Positions 1-10,559 are shown, counted from the first letter of the stretch. The stretch is DNA of 64,000 bases from Dolomedes plantarius (GCA_907164885.2 OU015503.1:66192568-66256567); one strand, 5' to 3'. Made by a program: numbers and translations. The notes: generated by a model not told the origin, from the letters alone.

Positions 1-602
1 CTCCTAACGAAACTATCGCGGGTTATTAAAGTAGGATTACTTATCGTTGCTTACCTCTTTAGTATGTGTGCATGTATGTATGTGTTATGTATATATGTAT
101 CTATCTATCTATCTACAGGATGTCCACAATTAAAGTCCCACTTTCAAAAGGCTGCAAAAAAGAACCACTGGTCAGTATGGCTTCAAATTTGAACTGAATA
201 TACTGGAAGAAGGGGGAAACGATTTGGCATAATAAAAAAAAGTTCCAAAATGTATCAACATTTTGGAACTTTTTTATTATGCCAAATCGTTTCCCCCTTC
301 TTCCAGTATATTCAGTTCAAATTTGAAGTCATTCTGACCAGTGGTTCTTTTTGTTGCAGCCTTTTGAAGGTGGGACTTTAATTATGGACACCCTGTATAT
401 ATATATATATATATAGGTCAAAATTTTAACGCATTTTGGTACTTTTCTGTTTAACTGTTTACTGCTTGTCGAAGCAATACAGACTGAATTTGGCACGCTG
501 CCAAAAGTATAACTCGCGAGGACGGATGGACGGATGGTTTTAGAGTCTGAAATTTTGCTTTCCGAGGGACCGTTATGGAGGAACGTAATCCTACGTTAAA
601 AC
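1..602 (+). repeat. R1 interspersed repeat, copy 1, split by a MITE
   Basis: The two halves of a recurrent repeat are visible. The 5' half (1-about 70, cut by the window edge) has AACGAAACTA and GGATTACTTATCGTTGCTTA. A short TATG/CTAT microsatellite follows, then the 3' half (about 417-602) with GACGCATTTTGGTACTTTTC and GGAACGTAATCCTACGTTAA. The same halves recur at 18217, 25252, 33825, 34586, 40560, 41141, 54974 and 55707. The copy at 40560-40775 is nearly continuous and shows that both halves form one unit. The 5' flank of other copies carries a tRNA-like B box, so this may be a SINE; that is inference. Confidence 0.7.
116..395. mobile_element. Foldback MITE of mariner (DUF4817-type) origin
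   Basis: A 280-bp near-perfect palindrome: arms of about 138 bp meet at a 4-nt loop (254-257). It begins CAGGATGTCCAC, ends GACACCCTG and is flanked by TA on both sides (114-115, 396-397), the Tc1/mariner target duplication. The arm follows the same order of motifs as the ends of the coding mariner at 50645-51887 (ATTAAAG, GAACCACTG, AAATTTGAAC, GAAGAAGG, GGCA). It therefore looks like a deletion or foldback derivative of that family. It has no coding capacity and lies in the microsatellite of R1. Confidence 0.9.
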
Positions 603-1534
603 ACTATTTCTGGAACTATAAAGCGTAGGAGACTGAAGTTTTGAATGGTAGTTCCTCTTAAGCCCTAGGTGCTACATAAGACTTTTTTTAAAGATAGATC
701 TAACGTGTTCCCTTCCCCCAAAAAACCTCCTACCTCTGGTACCATACTTTCTAGGAAGTTAAAATGTTATATGTTGTTGCTCTTATGCCCTAGGTGCTTC
801 CTAGGAAATATTCGTTAAACATTCAATGTCTAAGGGGGTTAAAGAGACTAAATCGCCGAAATAAAATACTGCCTGAGTAATGACGGTATCTACGACTAAA
901 ATTTTGCTAGTTTATACTTTGGAGCGGTGTTTTGGATGTTGCAAGTAACATCTCTGGAGCGGTGTTTTGATGTTGCAAGTAACATCTCTGCGGTTAGACA
1001 CTACACGAGTTAAAATCAAAAAAGTATATAAATTGGAAGAGAGACCCAACACCAATTTTGGAACAAATGTTGCTCGACTACATTGTTAAGCCTATTGGCT
1101 AAATTTATATATATATATATATATATATATAAGCCAAATGCCACTCAGTGTCTCATCACTGTATCTCTGGAACCATAAGAACCATAAGTTAAAATTAAGT
1201 TAAGAAGTTAAAATTTTGCAGGGTGGTTCCTCTTAAGCCCTAGGGGATCATTAAGAACTCCCTTTAAAAGTTGAAATTTTAAGGTGGTTTAAAGTGGCTG
1301 AAGCTCTCAAAGTAATACGCTGACGGACTGATGTCTGGAACCATGAGCCTTGGGAAGCTGAAATTTTGCATGGTGGTTCCTGCAAGGCCCTAAGTGCTCA
1401 CTAAATAATCTTTTTGGGAAATTAAAATTTTAAAGGAGTTTAAAGGGGCTTAAGCCCCTCCAAAAACACTGACTGACTTATCTTTGTAAACAGAAGGCAT
1501 AGGAAGCTGAAATTTTGCCTTGCGGTTCCTCTAA
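603..1534 (+). repeat. Degenerate tandem repeat of about 170 bp
   Basis: About four diverged units share the order GGAACCATAAG, GCTGAAATTTTGC, GTGGTTCCTCT, CCCTAGGTGCTC, TTAAAATTTTAAAG and GGGGCTTAAG, seen near 610-800, 1150-1290, 1330-1460 and 1480-1534. A TA microsatellite sits at 1109-1131. No ORF is preserved and no terminal structure is visible. It may be the interior of a larger non-autonomous element continuing from R1. Confidence 0.5.
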
Positions 1535-1536
1535 GG

Positions 1537-2300
1537 CAGTGGTACACAAACTGTGGGTCGCGAGCCACCGAGAGGTCACGGATAGTTTAAAGTAAATTTC
1601 TATCATTTATTTATTTAATTAGAAATTATATTTTAAATTTTCTATAACATATTTAAAATATTTTTATTTATATTTTCTTATATGATACGTTATTGTTATA
1701 AATAAATATATGATATGATATTATTATATAAGGTGTCAAAATCTTGCAACGCTATACATAAATTGTTTACATTCGCTTTCATCTATCTGCGTGAGAATGG
1801 CATTCCAAAATTAGTTGCTGTAAAAACCATACCGCTTTCAAGAATTAACGAAGATGACGTGAGAGTAGCACTGGAAAATATTTCAACAAATACTGAACAA
1901 ATATTATTCGAGGTCCAGGCTTCTCATTATTTTTTTTCTATTTTAGTTTAAATATAAATAAATAGAGTTTGTAAATTTCAGTGTTTTAATATGAAGCTTA
2001 AAATTTTGAAATCATACTTTTTATCTAGATGAAATACTGATACATATTGATATTTCAATATGATATTTTGGTTACATGAGATTTGGCAAAAAGAATTTTA
2101 GAAATTAATCACGACTTTTTTTTATTGTTTTTAGGCAAAATAAATATATACCCACAATCTACAGCTCATTGATTTTAAAAATAGTTTGCACAAATTTACT
2201 TATTTCTATTTTCTGTTGCTTTGTTAATATTTTCCTAATTTTTAAAAAACAATTTGCTTCTACCAAAAAATGTTCTTTGGGGGTCGCGTGATTATTTTAT
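1537..2300 (+). mobile_element. hAT-like fragment with one recognisable end
   Basis: CAGTGGTACACAAACTGTGG at 1537 followed by GTCGCGAGCC matches the usual look of hAT terminal inverted repeats (CAGTGGTTCCCAAACTGTGG type, from memory of the superfamily). It interrupts the preceding tandem repeat inside GGTTCCTCTAAGG. No matching right end with CCACTG is visible, and only a weak GGGGGTCGCG lies near 2278. A 78-codon ORF at 1715-1951 contains a stretch ending in NTEQILFEVQ; it may be a remnant, but I do not recognise it. The element is probably truncated. Confidence 0.35.
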
Positions 2301-2591
2301 TTAAAAAAAAAATAAAAAGCTCAAAACGAATCCTTTAACGTAAAGCGTGGACAGCGGGAACAAAACAATGAATGGATATTAACAACAAAGAGCACACATA
2401 ATTAGCGATTTAATGCCGTTTTCTTGCTAAGCGGCGAAGTGTAAGCTATAACATATAAGTACCATAAAAAAGAGGATAAAGATAATAAAAAACCTGAATA
2501 TAAAGCGGGATTAAAATGTGAAGTAATGTTGACCTAAATAATTATATAACAATTGAAGAATGAAAGAAAATTAAACAAAACGAAATTAAGT

Positions 2592-2792
2592 CATAGCTCT
2601 CGCAACTTATTTAAGAAAATCCGACCCTCATACTTTAAAACTGTTCGACCTTTTTCTGCCAGTTAAATCAGAATTTTATTAGATATAGATAAAGTATATT
2701 AGTCCATAAACATGACACAACATGCAGGTATTTTGTGTTATAATATTGTTTAATCAACAGGAAGTACTAAAATTTTGTTTTATTAAAATTTA
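2592..2792 (+). repeat. 200-bp direct repeat, left copy
   Basis: Almost identical to 4072-4272, from CTCTCGCAACTTATTTAAG through CTACTAAAATTTTG-type sequence near the end. A few small indels separate the copies. The spacing of about 1480 bp recalls a short LTR-type element, but the edges are not TG...CA and no primer-binding site is evident. Call: unresolved direct repeat. Confidence 0.7.
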
Positions 2793-4071
2793 CCTGAAGA
2801 CTATAACTTCGTTTCTAACGCCTGGATAAGAAATGGTGAATTCGAAGAAATCAAAATTTTTACTGCTTCATCGAGAGTACCGGTAAAAAAATAGAGAAGT
2901 ATTTCAGTAGAATTTTTTTGGGAGATATTATTATTTGGAGATCGTTATTGACCAGGATGTCTCCTGTAAGAGATCTTGCGTTTAGCAGATCTGTAAATGA
3001 AATATCAAAAAGATTCATGTACGTCAATTGCCCAAAAACACTTTGTGGGCAATCGTTTTGATGCCCACTTCCGACATCAAATTATTAATGATTATTACTT
3101 CCGGACCAAACAAATGATTCAAATAATTAATTTCCCTCTATTCTTGTGGTTTCAATAATCGATTATTATAAATACTCTCACGTGACCTCAAATGTGTCCC
3201 TTTTTCTACTAGCTAGTGTCGACACTGAGACCACGTTGTGAATGATGTGCTATATATGAGAAAACCCGATTTGTTGCAATGACACCAAAGAAGAAAGGGA
3301 ATCATTTTCGGTTTTCCGTATGATAATGTTATGTCGTAGGATCAATGTTAAGCAGTAAATATTAAGATATTGTTGTATAAAAATATTCTTCAGAACAAGA
3401 TATTTTGTAGCGCAAGATTAGACTGCATGAATTCAGACATCAAAATTTTTACCGGTAGATCAATCGCTACCACTAAGAGTATAGAGAAGAATTTGATCAG
3501 TAGTTTCTGGGATGCAAAAAAAGGTATACTTACCTGGCACTGGGACATGCCTTGCTCAAGGAGGAGGCCTATCATTGCACTTCGAGAGGTTGACGTTCGC
3601 CACATTCGCAAATCGCGGCTGATTGGGGTGCAGAATTTTTGGTAGCTGGGACAGCGTTCGCGCTGTCCCTATTTAATGAAAAACAGATCGCATAAAATGA
3701 TATATGAAGTATTTACGCTTTTCGTTTGTACTGAAGTATTCGTTTATTTACCGAAGTATTCGTCTATAAAGTATCCACGCTTTTCGTTTGTACAGAAGTA
3801 TTCGTTTATTCACCGGAGTATTCGTCTATTTACTTATATCAACTTGTGGAGTTTAATGTTTAATGAGGTATGTTGCATACGTTCGAGTGAATCAAAGAGG
3901 ATGTGCTTCCCATCAACATGAGCGATAATAATAAAACTCTGAAATAACTATAAATTTATAGGTGTTTCCACTTTATTAATTTTATCTATTGGGATTATCC
4001 TTCATAGGAAAGTTTATTTCCGCAAGCTTTTTCGACCTAATTTCCTTAGTTCTCTAAAAATCGAGTTACAT
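2793..4071. other. Spacer between direct repeats, no gene
   Basis: AT-rich and without convincing coding sequence. A 91-codon plus-strand ORF (3370-3645) overlaps a minus-strand ORF and shows no recognisable domain. Segments 2835-2930 and 3425-3515 share a weak pattern (AATTC, ATCAAAATTTTTAC, AGAGAAG), suggesting an old duplication. A two-unit tandem repeat of about 68 bp lies at 3703-3835 (units contain CTTTTCGTTTGTACNGAAG and ATTCGTCTAT). Confidence 0.5.
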
Positions 4072-4272
4072 CACAGCTCTCGCAACTTATTTAAGAAAAT
4101 CCGACCCTCATTCTTAAATAAAACTGTTCGACCTTTTTCTGCCAGTTAAATCAGAATTTTATTAGATATAGATAAAGTATATTAGTCCATAAACATGACA
4201 ACATGCAGGTATTTTGTGTTATAATATTGTTTAATCAACAGGAAGTACTAAAATTTTGTTTTATCAAAATTT
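4072..4272 (+). repeat. 200-bp direct repeat, right copy
   Basis: Partner of 2592-2792. It differs by small indels, for example an extra TAAA after CCCTCATTCTTAAA and a shortened ACATGACA. The high similarity means the duplication is younger than most surrounding repeats. Confidence 0.7.
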
Positions 4273-4429
4273 ATTCGGATCTTTATGAAAAATTACTAAA
4301 TTATTAATAAAAAAATTGAATCCTTTCAGTTTTTCTTTACAACATAATTTAAACCTCACTGGTAAAAGATGTAAAAGTATAAGGCTCAAAGTCAAGTTTC
4401 TGAAGATACTATAAATTGTAAACAAACCA

Positions 4430-4785
4430 TGTTATTAGTTAGTTGTTGAATTTGAAATGTATGATCTGAAGTTAATTTTCGATTCTGAATTATGTGCTCC
4501 ATAACTAAAATTTTTAGATGTACTTGTGCTGCCATCTGTGGTATAAAAGTGGAACCTTTTTCGTACGACAAATCTATTAAAATAAAACCGACGTTAACTC
4601 ATTAATGTGTTATTAGTTAGTTTTTGACTCTGAAATATATGATCTGAAGTTCATTTTCTAATCTAAATCATGTGTTCCATGACTAAAATTTTTAGATTGT
4701 GCTGTTATCTGTGGTATAACAGTGGAATCTTTTGCTTACGACATAACTATTAAAACAAAAACGGCGCTAACTCAGTAATGTGGTT
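4430..4785 (+). repeat. Tandem duplication, two units of about 178 bp
   Basis: Units 4430-4607 and 4608-4785 both start GTTATTAGTTAGT and carry GTATGATCTGAAGT-like sequence, ACTAAAATTTTTAGAT, ATCTGTGGTATAA and GTTAACTCA/GCTAACTCA in the same order. They have diverged by many substitutions. No ORF. Confidence 0.75.
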
Positions 4786-4964
4786 AACCGAAGGAAATGA
4801 AAGTGTCATATTAAAGTAGCTTTTGATGATGCCAAAACAATCAAAAATGTTTTTATTATTGTTGAGCACAGAGTATTTACCTCTCTAAATAATGATTAAT
4901 AATCAATTCAAGTTATTGAAATCTAGATAACAAGAACAGATTGAAATATTTAAGTACCGTATTT

Positions 4965-5030
4965 TTCGGACCATAAGACATTTCATATAAAAAAATCGAC
5001 ATAAAAATGCGGAACGTCTTATGGTCCGAA
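4965..5030. repeat. Short inverted repeat
   Basis: TTCGGACCATAAGAC (4965-4979) is repeated exactly in inverted orientation at 5016-5030, with a 36-bp loop. Sequences reading CGTATTTTTCGGACCATAAGAC are widespread in animal genomes as ends of small DNA elements (recalled, not checked). Likely a miniature hairpin element. Confidence 0.55.
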
Positions 5031-5100
5031 GGTAACATTAAAATAAATTAGTATCCTATTATATATTTTTATAAATGCTATCTATTATATTTATTACATA

Positions 5101-5517
5101 CTAGCCGGGCGAAGCCCGGCTATTCCCGGGCCCCACAAAAGAAAAAAAGGCCGTCCTCAGGGCCATACAAATGTATTAAATTCCCGTCCATTTTCATTCC
5201 CGTCGCTGCACAGATGGCTGCACCATACTGCTTGGAGTGGATTGCTTCTCCGGTGGAGTGCTTTTTTAGAATTGAAATATCTTTAAAACTAATAAAGTAA
5301 CAGAATAACAGTAAGCAAAAAAAGTTATCAGTTTTCAAAGCTCTTTCCAAATATGTATGATTTGTGTACTTTCATGAGAAAAATAATACACCGATTTTCG
5401 ACCAAAACAAAATGGCCGCCAAAATGGCAGTCTCAGGATAAGTGAGACCCGGAGACGTGATGTCACGTGACCCGACAAAACACACGACAAATACGTCTGT
5501 TACTTTATTTATATAGA
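5101..5517 (-). mobile_element. Non-autonomous Helitron, family Hel-3
   Basis: On the minus strand the 417-bp element starts TCTATATAAATAAAG and ends with a perfect hairpin AGCCGGGC-TTC-GCCCGGCT overlapping a terminal CTAG. It sits between A (5100) and T (5518) on the plus strand, the A/T target expected for Helitrons. There is no inverted repeat between the two ends. No Rep/helicase coding is present. The ORF at 5120-5350 is not recognised and is probably incidental. Confidence 0.75.
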
Positions 5518-5634
5518 TAAATTTTATTATATAAGTTATTTGTCTTTATTAAGTAAGAAATTGGAGAAGTGTTGACATTACTTTGAATTTATCATAACCT
5601 ATGAATAGATGGTGAACCAACTTAACATGGGTGG

Positions 5635-5860
5635 TGTCGTCGCTAGCTCAGGACACCACACAAAGTAATCACTCATGGACTGTTTAAAGCTCAGTTTATT
5701 TCATATCTCTATAAAGACTCAGACCCATCGGTTACGCGGTCACAAGCACCGCAAAACACGTCTCTCCGATGGGGTCTCTCGATGAACTCTCGTAAACAAA
5801 CACCCTTGTTTTTAAAAGGGGGCTCTGCTGCAACAGCGCTTGGGGGGTTGGTTCAGAACA
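5635..5860 (-). repeat. BEL/Pao 3' LTR
   Basis: On the plus strand it begins TGTCGTCGCTAGC and ends GTTCAGAACA, giving TGTTCTGAAC...GACA in element orientation. Next to it internally, 5861-5875 read in element orientation is CGTGGGGCGGAA, a plausible polypurine tract. It matches the 5' LTR except for three substitutions and a 2-nt gap. Confidence 0.95.
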
Positions 5861-6014
5861 TTCCGCCCCACGTTGCAATGGTAACATTCAACCATTTAAT
5901 TATATAATCATGAAACACAAAACGTAAATTAAAAAATATAAAAAATATATATAAAATAAGCACAAGTATGAAAACATTAAGCTATACACATAACAAAAAA
6001 TACTAATATAAAGA

Positions 6015-6320
6015 TTACACATTAACAGGTAAAATACAGATTTTAGTAATGGGCCTTTTAAAGATTCCAGACTGAGTTTTCACCTTAACAACTCTGACCC
6101 GTTTGTCATCACCAAAATAGAGCTCAATTATTCTACCTAATGCCCATTTTTGAGGAGGTAGATTTTCATCCTTGAGAAGCACTAGCTCATTGATTTTCAC
6201 ATTATTTTTCTCCACCGTCCACTTGGACCTCTGTTGCAGATTATTAAGATACTGTACCTGTCATTTCCTCCAAAAAATTTGAATTACTTTTGTCATTCTT
6301 TTCCAGTTGGACAAGCGACT
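6015..6320 (-). pseudogene. Pao integrase C-terminal (DUF5641-like) remnant
   Basis: The last open part (6015-6215) reads INELVLLKDENLPPQKWALG, then an arginine/valine-rich strand and FKRPITK. This is the conserved C-terminal tail domain of Pao polyproteins (DUF5641 family by recall). Upstream sequence to about 6320 still resembles the preceding RSKWT-type segment but is broken by frame changes and stops. The HHCC zinc region and the DDE integrase core that should lie upstream are absent. The reading frame ends close to the polypurine tract and LTR, as expected for the end of pol. Confidence 0.8.
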
Positions 6321-6577
6321 ATCTGCTCAATTAATTATTCTACCAAACACTAATTTTTTGAGAATTGATAAACTAGTGAAATTTACCCTTAATGACAAAA
6401 AGACAATTAAAGTCTAACCAATATTAACTAAGTATACGAGAGAAGGATTAATTACACAATAACAGCACAAAGTATTACACATGAATATACCTATATGGAA
6501 AATATTATAAAAACACTCATTACTTTTCAAAAGAATTGTTAACAACACAATGAATACAAGTTCGACCCTTGAGTAAT

Positions 6578-8581
6578 CTAAAACACACTAATCATATTTT
6601 TCTCAGTTAAACAGTTTTCCTTTTTTCTGTTATTGAAATTTCTCTCAAATTTTACACATTCATTGCGAGCATTTTGTGCTCGTGATCTAGTCTTTAGAAC
6701 TAAAAGGTTTGTAGGGTCAACAAAATACTTTGTAGTGTACCCTCTAGTTACATAATACACAACAGCATTGGATTTAGTGTAACTGTTACTAATACTAAAT
6801 AACTCTTGTTGAAATGAATTAGAAGTTACAGTAAGCACATGTAAGTCACTTTGTTTTGAATGTTTGAGTTCAGACGTGAACTCGTCTTGTATGACTGATG
6901 TAGGAATTTCACGTTCGGGATACTCTCGGTCAGTCAGGAAAGTAGGGTCCTCGAACCACAGTTCACTCGTAGCCAGTTTCTCAGGATTCATTCCTCTCGA
7001 GATAAGGTCCGCTGGATTGTTCTCGGAAAACACTTGACGCCACTGTTGTACTGCTGTCAGGTCTTGTATTTTGGCTACACGGTTTGCCACGAACGTTTTT
7101 AGTAGGTAGGGCTCTTTTCGTATCCACGAAAGTACAATCATGGAATCACTCCACAGATAGATATCACTTGCCTTAAATTGTAAGGCACTGTTCACTTTGG
7201 TTATCAACTTTGCTGACAGAACAGCTGCACATAACTCTAACCTTGGTATTGTAGTCCGCTTAAGAGGCGACACATGTGACTTGCTACAAACCAACTTCAC
7301 TTCGAAAGAACCATTTTCTGACGTTGATTTGCAGTAAATGACGCATCCATATGCAGACTCGGACGCATCTGAAAATCCGTGAAGCTCAATATGCACTGAT
7401 TTTTCTATCAGTATACACCTCTTAACACTCACGTTATTTATTGCTGGCAAGGATTCAATAAAATCTTTCCACTGTTGCGCTTCCGTGTCAGGAAGCGGAT
7501 CGCTCCAGTCTAAATTCAAGCACCACAGTTTTTGTAAAAAGATCTTTGCTCTCGCCACCACCGGACCTAAGAGTCCAAGGGGGTCAAAAGCTCGCGCAAT
7601 TGTGGAAAGCACTGATCTCTTCGTAGGCAGAACCACGTTTTCCAGCTGAATTTGGAAAGTAAAGTGGTCAATGCTAGGTTTCCACGAAACACCTAGCGCC
7701 TTTGTTTCTTCTTGAAAATTGTAGTCACTGTCAAGCCCTGTTTTTAATTCAGGGTTATTACTACACCACTTGTGTAGCATCATGCCTCCGCTCTTGAGAG
7801 CCCCTAGTAACTCCGATTGAAGTTCCTTTGCTTCGCTCAGAGTGTCGGCACCACTCAGGACATCGTCCATGTAGAAGTCTTTCTCTAAAACTGGTGACGC
7901 TAAAGGATAATTCTCATATTCATCTCTGGATAACTGAAGTAACACTCTGGTAGCGAGATGAGGTGCGCTTACTGTGCCATACGTCACTGTTTTGAGCTCA
8001 TAAGTCGTAACTGGATCATTCACTCCCTCCTTCCAAAGAATTCTCAGAAGTTTAGTTTGGCTGGGGTCAATTAAAATCATCCTATACATTTGCTTAATAT
8101 CAGCCACGAAAGCATAAATGTGCTTACGAAACCTCACCATTATTGAAAAAAGGTCTTCCTGACTAAACCCACCGTTATATTGCAAGGGGTTGAGTGAATT
8201 ACCTACGGTTGTTCGTGAAGAAGCGTTAAAAACTACACGAAGTTTTGTCGTACTTTTATCAGGGCGATAGACTCCTAAATGTGGTATATAATATGTTCCC
8301 ACTTCTTCCTCACACTCAGAAATTTCCTTCATATGACCCAAATCGTTATATTTGCGCATAAATTCCCTATATAATTCTAAATACTCAGGCTCTCTTAAAA
8401 AGCGACTCCACAGCGAATTTAATTTTTTAAGGGCAATATCTCTGGATTTTCCTAAACTCATTGGATCTTCTTTTAATGGCATTTTTACTATATATCTCCC
8501 CGTACTATCTCTCTTAACGTTTTTCTCAAAATGCTCTTCACAAATTAATGCTTCTTTATTTTTGGGTACTTCTATCTCCAC
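6578..8581 (-). CDS. Pao pol: reverse transcriptase and RNase H
   Basis: 667 codons. Residues about 95-250 form the RT: YIPHLGVYRP, VADIKQMYRMI (Asp161), SAPHLATR and the catalytic YMDD box at 237-240. RNase H follows at about 398-530 with FSDAS (Asp405), RLEL (Glu449), WSDS (Asp479) and NPADLISRG (Asp525), so all four acidic residues are present. After residue 560 no integrase homology is seen and the frame ends in a basic tail. The start given is only the first Met after an in-frame TGA (8657-8659). Coding similarity begins further upstream (EKFWEIE just after that stop) and is in the same frame as gag, so this is one polyprotein cut by a single stop codon. Product would copy the element RNA in virus-like particles, but integration in cis is impossible here. 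Confidence 0.9.
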   Translation of the reverse strand: MEIEVPKNKEALICEEHFEKNVKRDSTGRYIVKMPLKEDPMSLGKSRDIALKKLNSLWSRFLREPEYLELYREFMRKYNDLGHMKEISECEEEVGTYYIPHLGVYRPDKSTTKLRVVFNASSRTTVGNSLNPLQYNGGFSQEDLFSIMVRFRKHIYAFVADIKQMYRMILIDPSQTKLLRILWKEGVNDPVTTYELKTVTYGTVSAPHLATRVLLQLSRDEYENYPLASPVLEKDFYMDDVLSGADTLSEAKELQSELLGALKSGGMMLHKWCSNNPELKTGLDSDYNFQEETKALGVSWKPSIDHFTFQIQLENVVLPTKRSVLSTIARAFDPLGLLGPVVARAKIFLQKLWCLNLDWSDPLPDTEAQQWKDFIESLPAINNVSVKRCILIEKSVHIELHGFSDASESAYGCVIYCKSTSENGSFEVKLVCSKSHVSPLKRTTIPRLELCAAVLSAKLITKVNSALQFKASDIYLWSDSMIVLSWIRKEPYLLKTFVANRVAKIQDLTAVQQWRQVFSENNPADLISRGMNPEKLATSELWFEDPTFLTDREYPEREIPTSVIQDEFTSELKHSKQSDLHVLTVTSNSFQQELFSISNSYTKSNAVVYYVTRGYTTKYFVDPTNLLVLKTRSRAQNARNECVKFERNFNNRKKENCLTEKNMISVF

Positions 8582-8656
8582 ATTTTCTATTTCCCAAAAT
8601 TTCTCTAAAGCTTCGTTTAAACCAGTATTATCCCCAATGAACCCACAATGTACATT

Positions 8657-10522
8657 TCACTCAGTTGCTATGGGTATGCTCCCACTAACTACATATCCAA
8701 AAACTGTATTCTGTAGAATCAAATTACTATTAGTAGGATAAATCTGACCTGGCTGTAACAGCTCATAAAAGATCTCAGCGCTCAAAAGCAGATCTACGCG
8801 ACCTGGCACATTAAAGTTTTCATCCGCTAGTTTTACATAGCTTAATTCTGGCACATTTACCTTAAGCATTTTTGACGGCAAGAAATCTGTAATTCGGGAT
8901 ACAACTAAAAATTCTAACTCTCTTTCAAAATTTCCCTCAAAATTGGAAATTGTTGTACTAACCACATATTTAATTGTGGTGGAGGTGTCTCCTATCCCGC
9001 AAACTGTCATATTGGTTTTATCTCTTTTTAAACCGAGACTATTCGCACAGTCTATGGTCATGAATGAATTCATGGCCCCTGGATCTAAAACTGCTCGTGC
9101 ATTGTATAATTTTCCTCGATTGTCCCTCAACAAACAATTCACAGTACTGAGCAAAACGGTTTTACATTTATTTATCCCTCGCACAGAAAGAACTGAATTA
9201 TTGTTTTGACTAGCACTCTGGAAGGACGACCCGACCCTATCTGTTGCCGCTGATAAGGGATGTCTGGGGTCAAAGACCTCTGCATTGGGAGAAAGGAGGG
9301 GTTGACTCGTAACCGAAGATGCTCTCTCAGGGGGGTGATGTCCAAGGACAATTTCCCCTTTCGCATAGCATAGCGAAGAGTGATGCTTTTTTCCACAAAA
9401 GTAACATGAACTTTTTGACTCACAAACTGATTTCTTGTGAGATCCTAGACAGTTGAAACATAGACGATTTCTCTTCACCACCTCAATTCTTTCATTGATA
9501 GATAATGCCTTGTACTTTGGGCATTTAGACACAATATGATTAATTTTTTCCTCGCAATATAGTATGCATTGTGAATGTTTCACTTCAGATAAAAATGATT
9601 TAGACACATTTCTCGAATATGAATTTTTCTGATAACTGGAATTTATGGTCATGGTTTTTCCTCGTGAAGCAAAATATACGTCAATCTCCTTGGACATCTG
9701 AATCGGGTGAAACCACGTTTCAGCCTGCCTTACGCTTATAAAAGAAGCAGTCTCTTTGTCTAATGTTTGAAAAAGTTTATCGGAAATCAAGAGTTTTTTT
9801 AACGTTTCGAAATCTGTCACTTTTCTCAATTTTAGGTAGTAATCAAGACTAGTTGTTAGTCGAGATGTAAATTGTAAATGCGTCTCATTTGTCTGACGTA
9901 CTGCCTTTCTGAATTGGTCTAAAACATCTTGCGGCGACGGTTCGAATTCCCGTAAGACGATTGTTTTGACTTTTGAATAGTCGCAAAGCTCATCATCTTT
10001 GATGTATGTCAGCACATTTGAGGCCTTCTCACCAAGCAAATTTATGAGAATCTCAGCTTTGAACTTTTCTGGCACGTTTTTCGTGTGAAAAGCTCTCTCT
10101 AACGATGCAAAATATAGCACCCATCCTTCGGGTTTGCTAGGAACTCTTAAAGTTAAAGTTCGAACACCTTTCACAAGCGACTCTAAAGACTCACTTTTCT
10201 CAACCGGATTTTCTTTTTCCGGGGAAATCTCTCTCGATTCTGCTCTGATTTTAGCCAATTCTAGCTCGGCTCGTGTTTTTTCCAGCTTAAGTTTTTCAAA
10301 CTCTATCTCTTTATTTTTTAAATCTAACTCTCTCTGCTCTTCTGATTTTCTAGTATCCACTATCTCTGTAATTAATTCCTCAACATAATCAGGATCATTT
10401 TTAAATTTCTCAGAACGCTTTATAATATTTGTCAACTCGATCACAGACATTTTGTCCGTTACTGCTTCATTTAGATTTACGGCAACAAGCCGAAGATCAT
10501 CTTTTATCGCGTTCTTAAACAT
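8657..10522 (-). CDS. Pao gag and aspartic protease
   Basis: 621 codons from ATG at 10520-10522. Residues 60-100 are charged and heptad-like (probable coiled coil). Residues 125-290 are the capsid-type region (EGWVLYFASLERAF near 132). A cysteine/histidine block follows: CX3C at 319-323, then CFNC...H...C at 355-367 and CYFC...H...C at 373-385, typical nucleic-acid-binding knuckles. The protease has ARAVLDPGA at 476-483, where the usual active-site motif is DSGA/DSGS. Asp480 is kept but Ser is replaced by Pro, which may weaken it. The frame stops at TGA 8657-8659, after which the RT region continues in the same frame. Either a mutation or a read-through site; the sequence alone cannot decide. 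Confidence 0.9.
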   Translation of the reverse strand: MFKNAIKDDLRLVAVNLNEAVTDKMSVIELTNIIKRSEKFKNDPDYVEELITEIVDTRKSEEQRELDLKNKEIEFEKLKLEKTRAELELAKIRAESREISPEKENPVEKSESLESLVKGVRTLTLRVPSKPEGWVLYFASLERAFHTKNVPEKFKAEILINLLGEKASNVLTYIKDDELCDYSKVKTIVLREFEPSPQDVLDQFRKAVRQTNETHLQFTSRLTTSLDYYLKLRKVTDFETLKKLLISDKLFQTLDKETASFISVRQAETWFHPIQMSKEIDVYFASRGKTMTINSSYQKNSYSRNVSKSFLSEVKHSQCILYCEEKINHIVSKCPKYKALSINERIEVVKRNRLCFNCLGSHKKSVCESKSSCYFCGKKHHSSLCYAKGEIVLGHHPPERASSVTSQPLLSPNAEVFDPRHPLSAATDRVGSSFQSASQNNNSVLSVRGINKCKTVLLSTVNCLLRDNRGKLYNARAVLDPGAMNSFMTIDCANSLGLKRDKTNMTVCGIGDTSTTIKYVVSTTISNFEGNFERELEFLVVSRITDFLPSKMLKVNVPELSYVKLADENFNVPGRVDLLLSAEIFYELLQPGQIYPTNSNLILQNTVFGYVVSGSIPIATE

Positions 10523-10559
10523 TGTATCAGTAATTCAGTAAATATGCATTAAATCTCAC

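Noticed and set aside
5120..5350. 76-codon minus-strand ORF inside Helitron Hel-3
   Set aside because: No recognisable domain; non-autonomous element with no expectation of coding.
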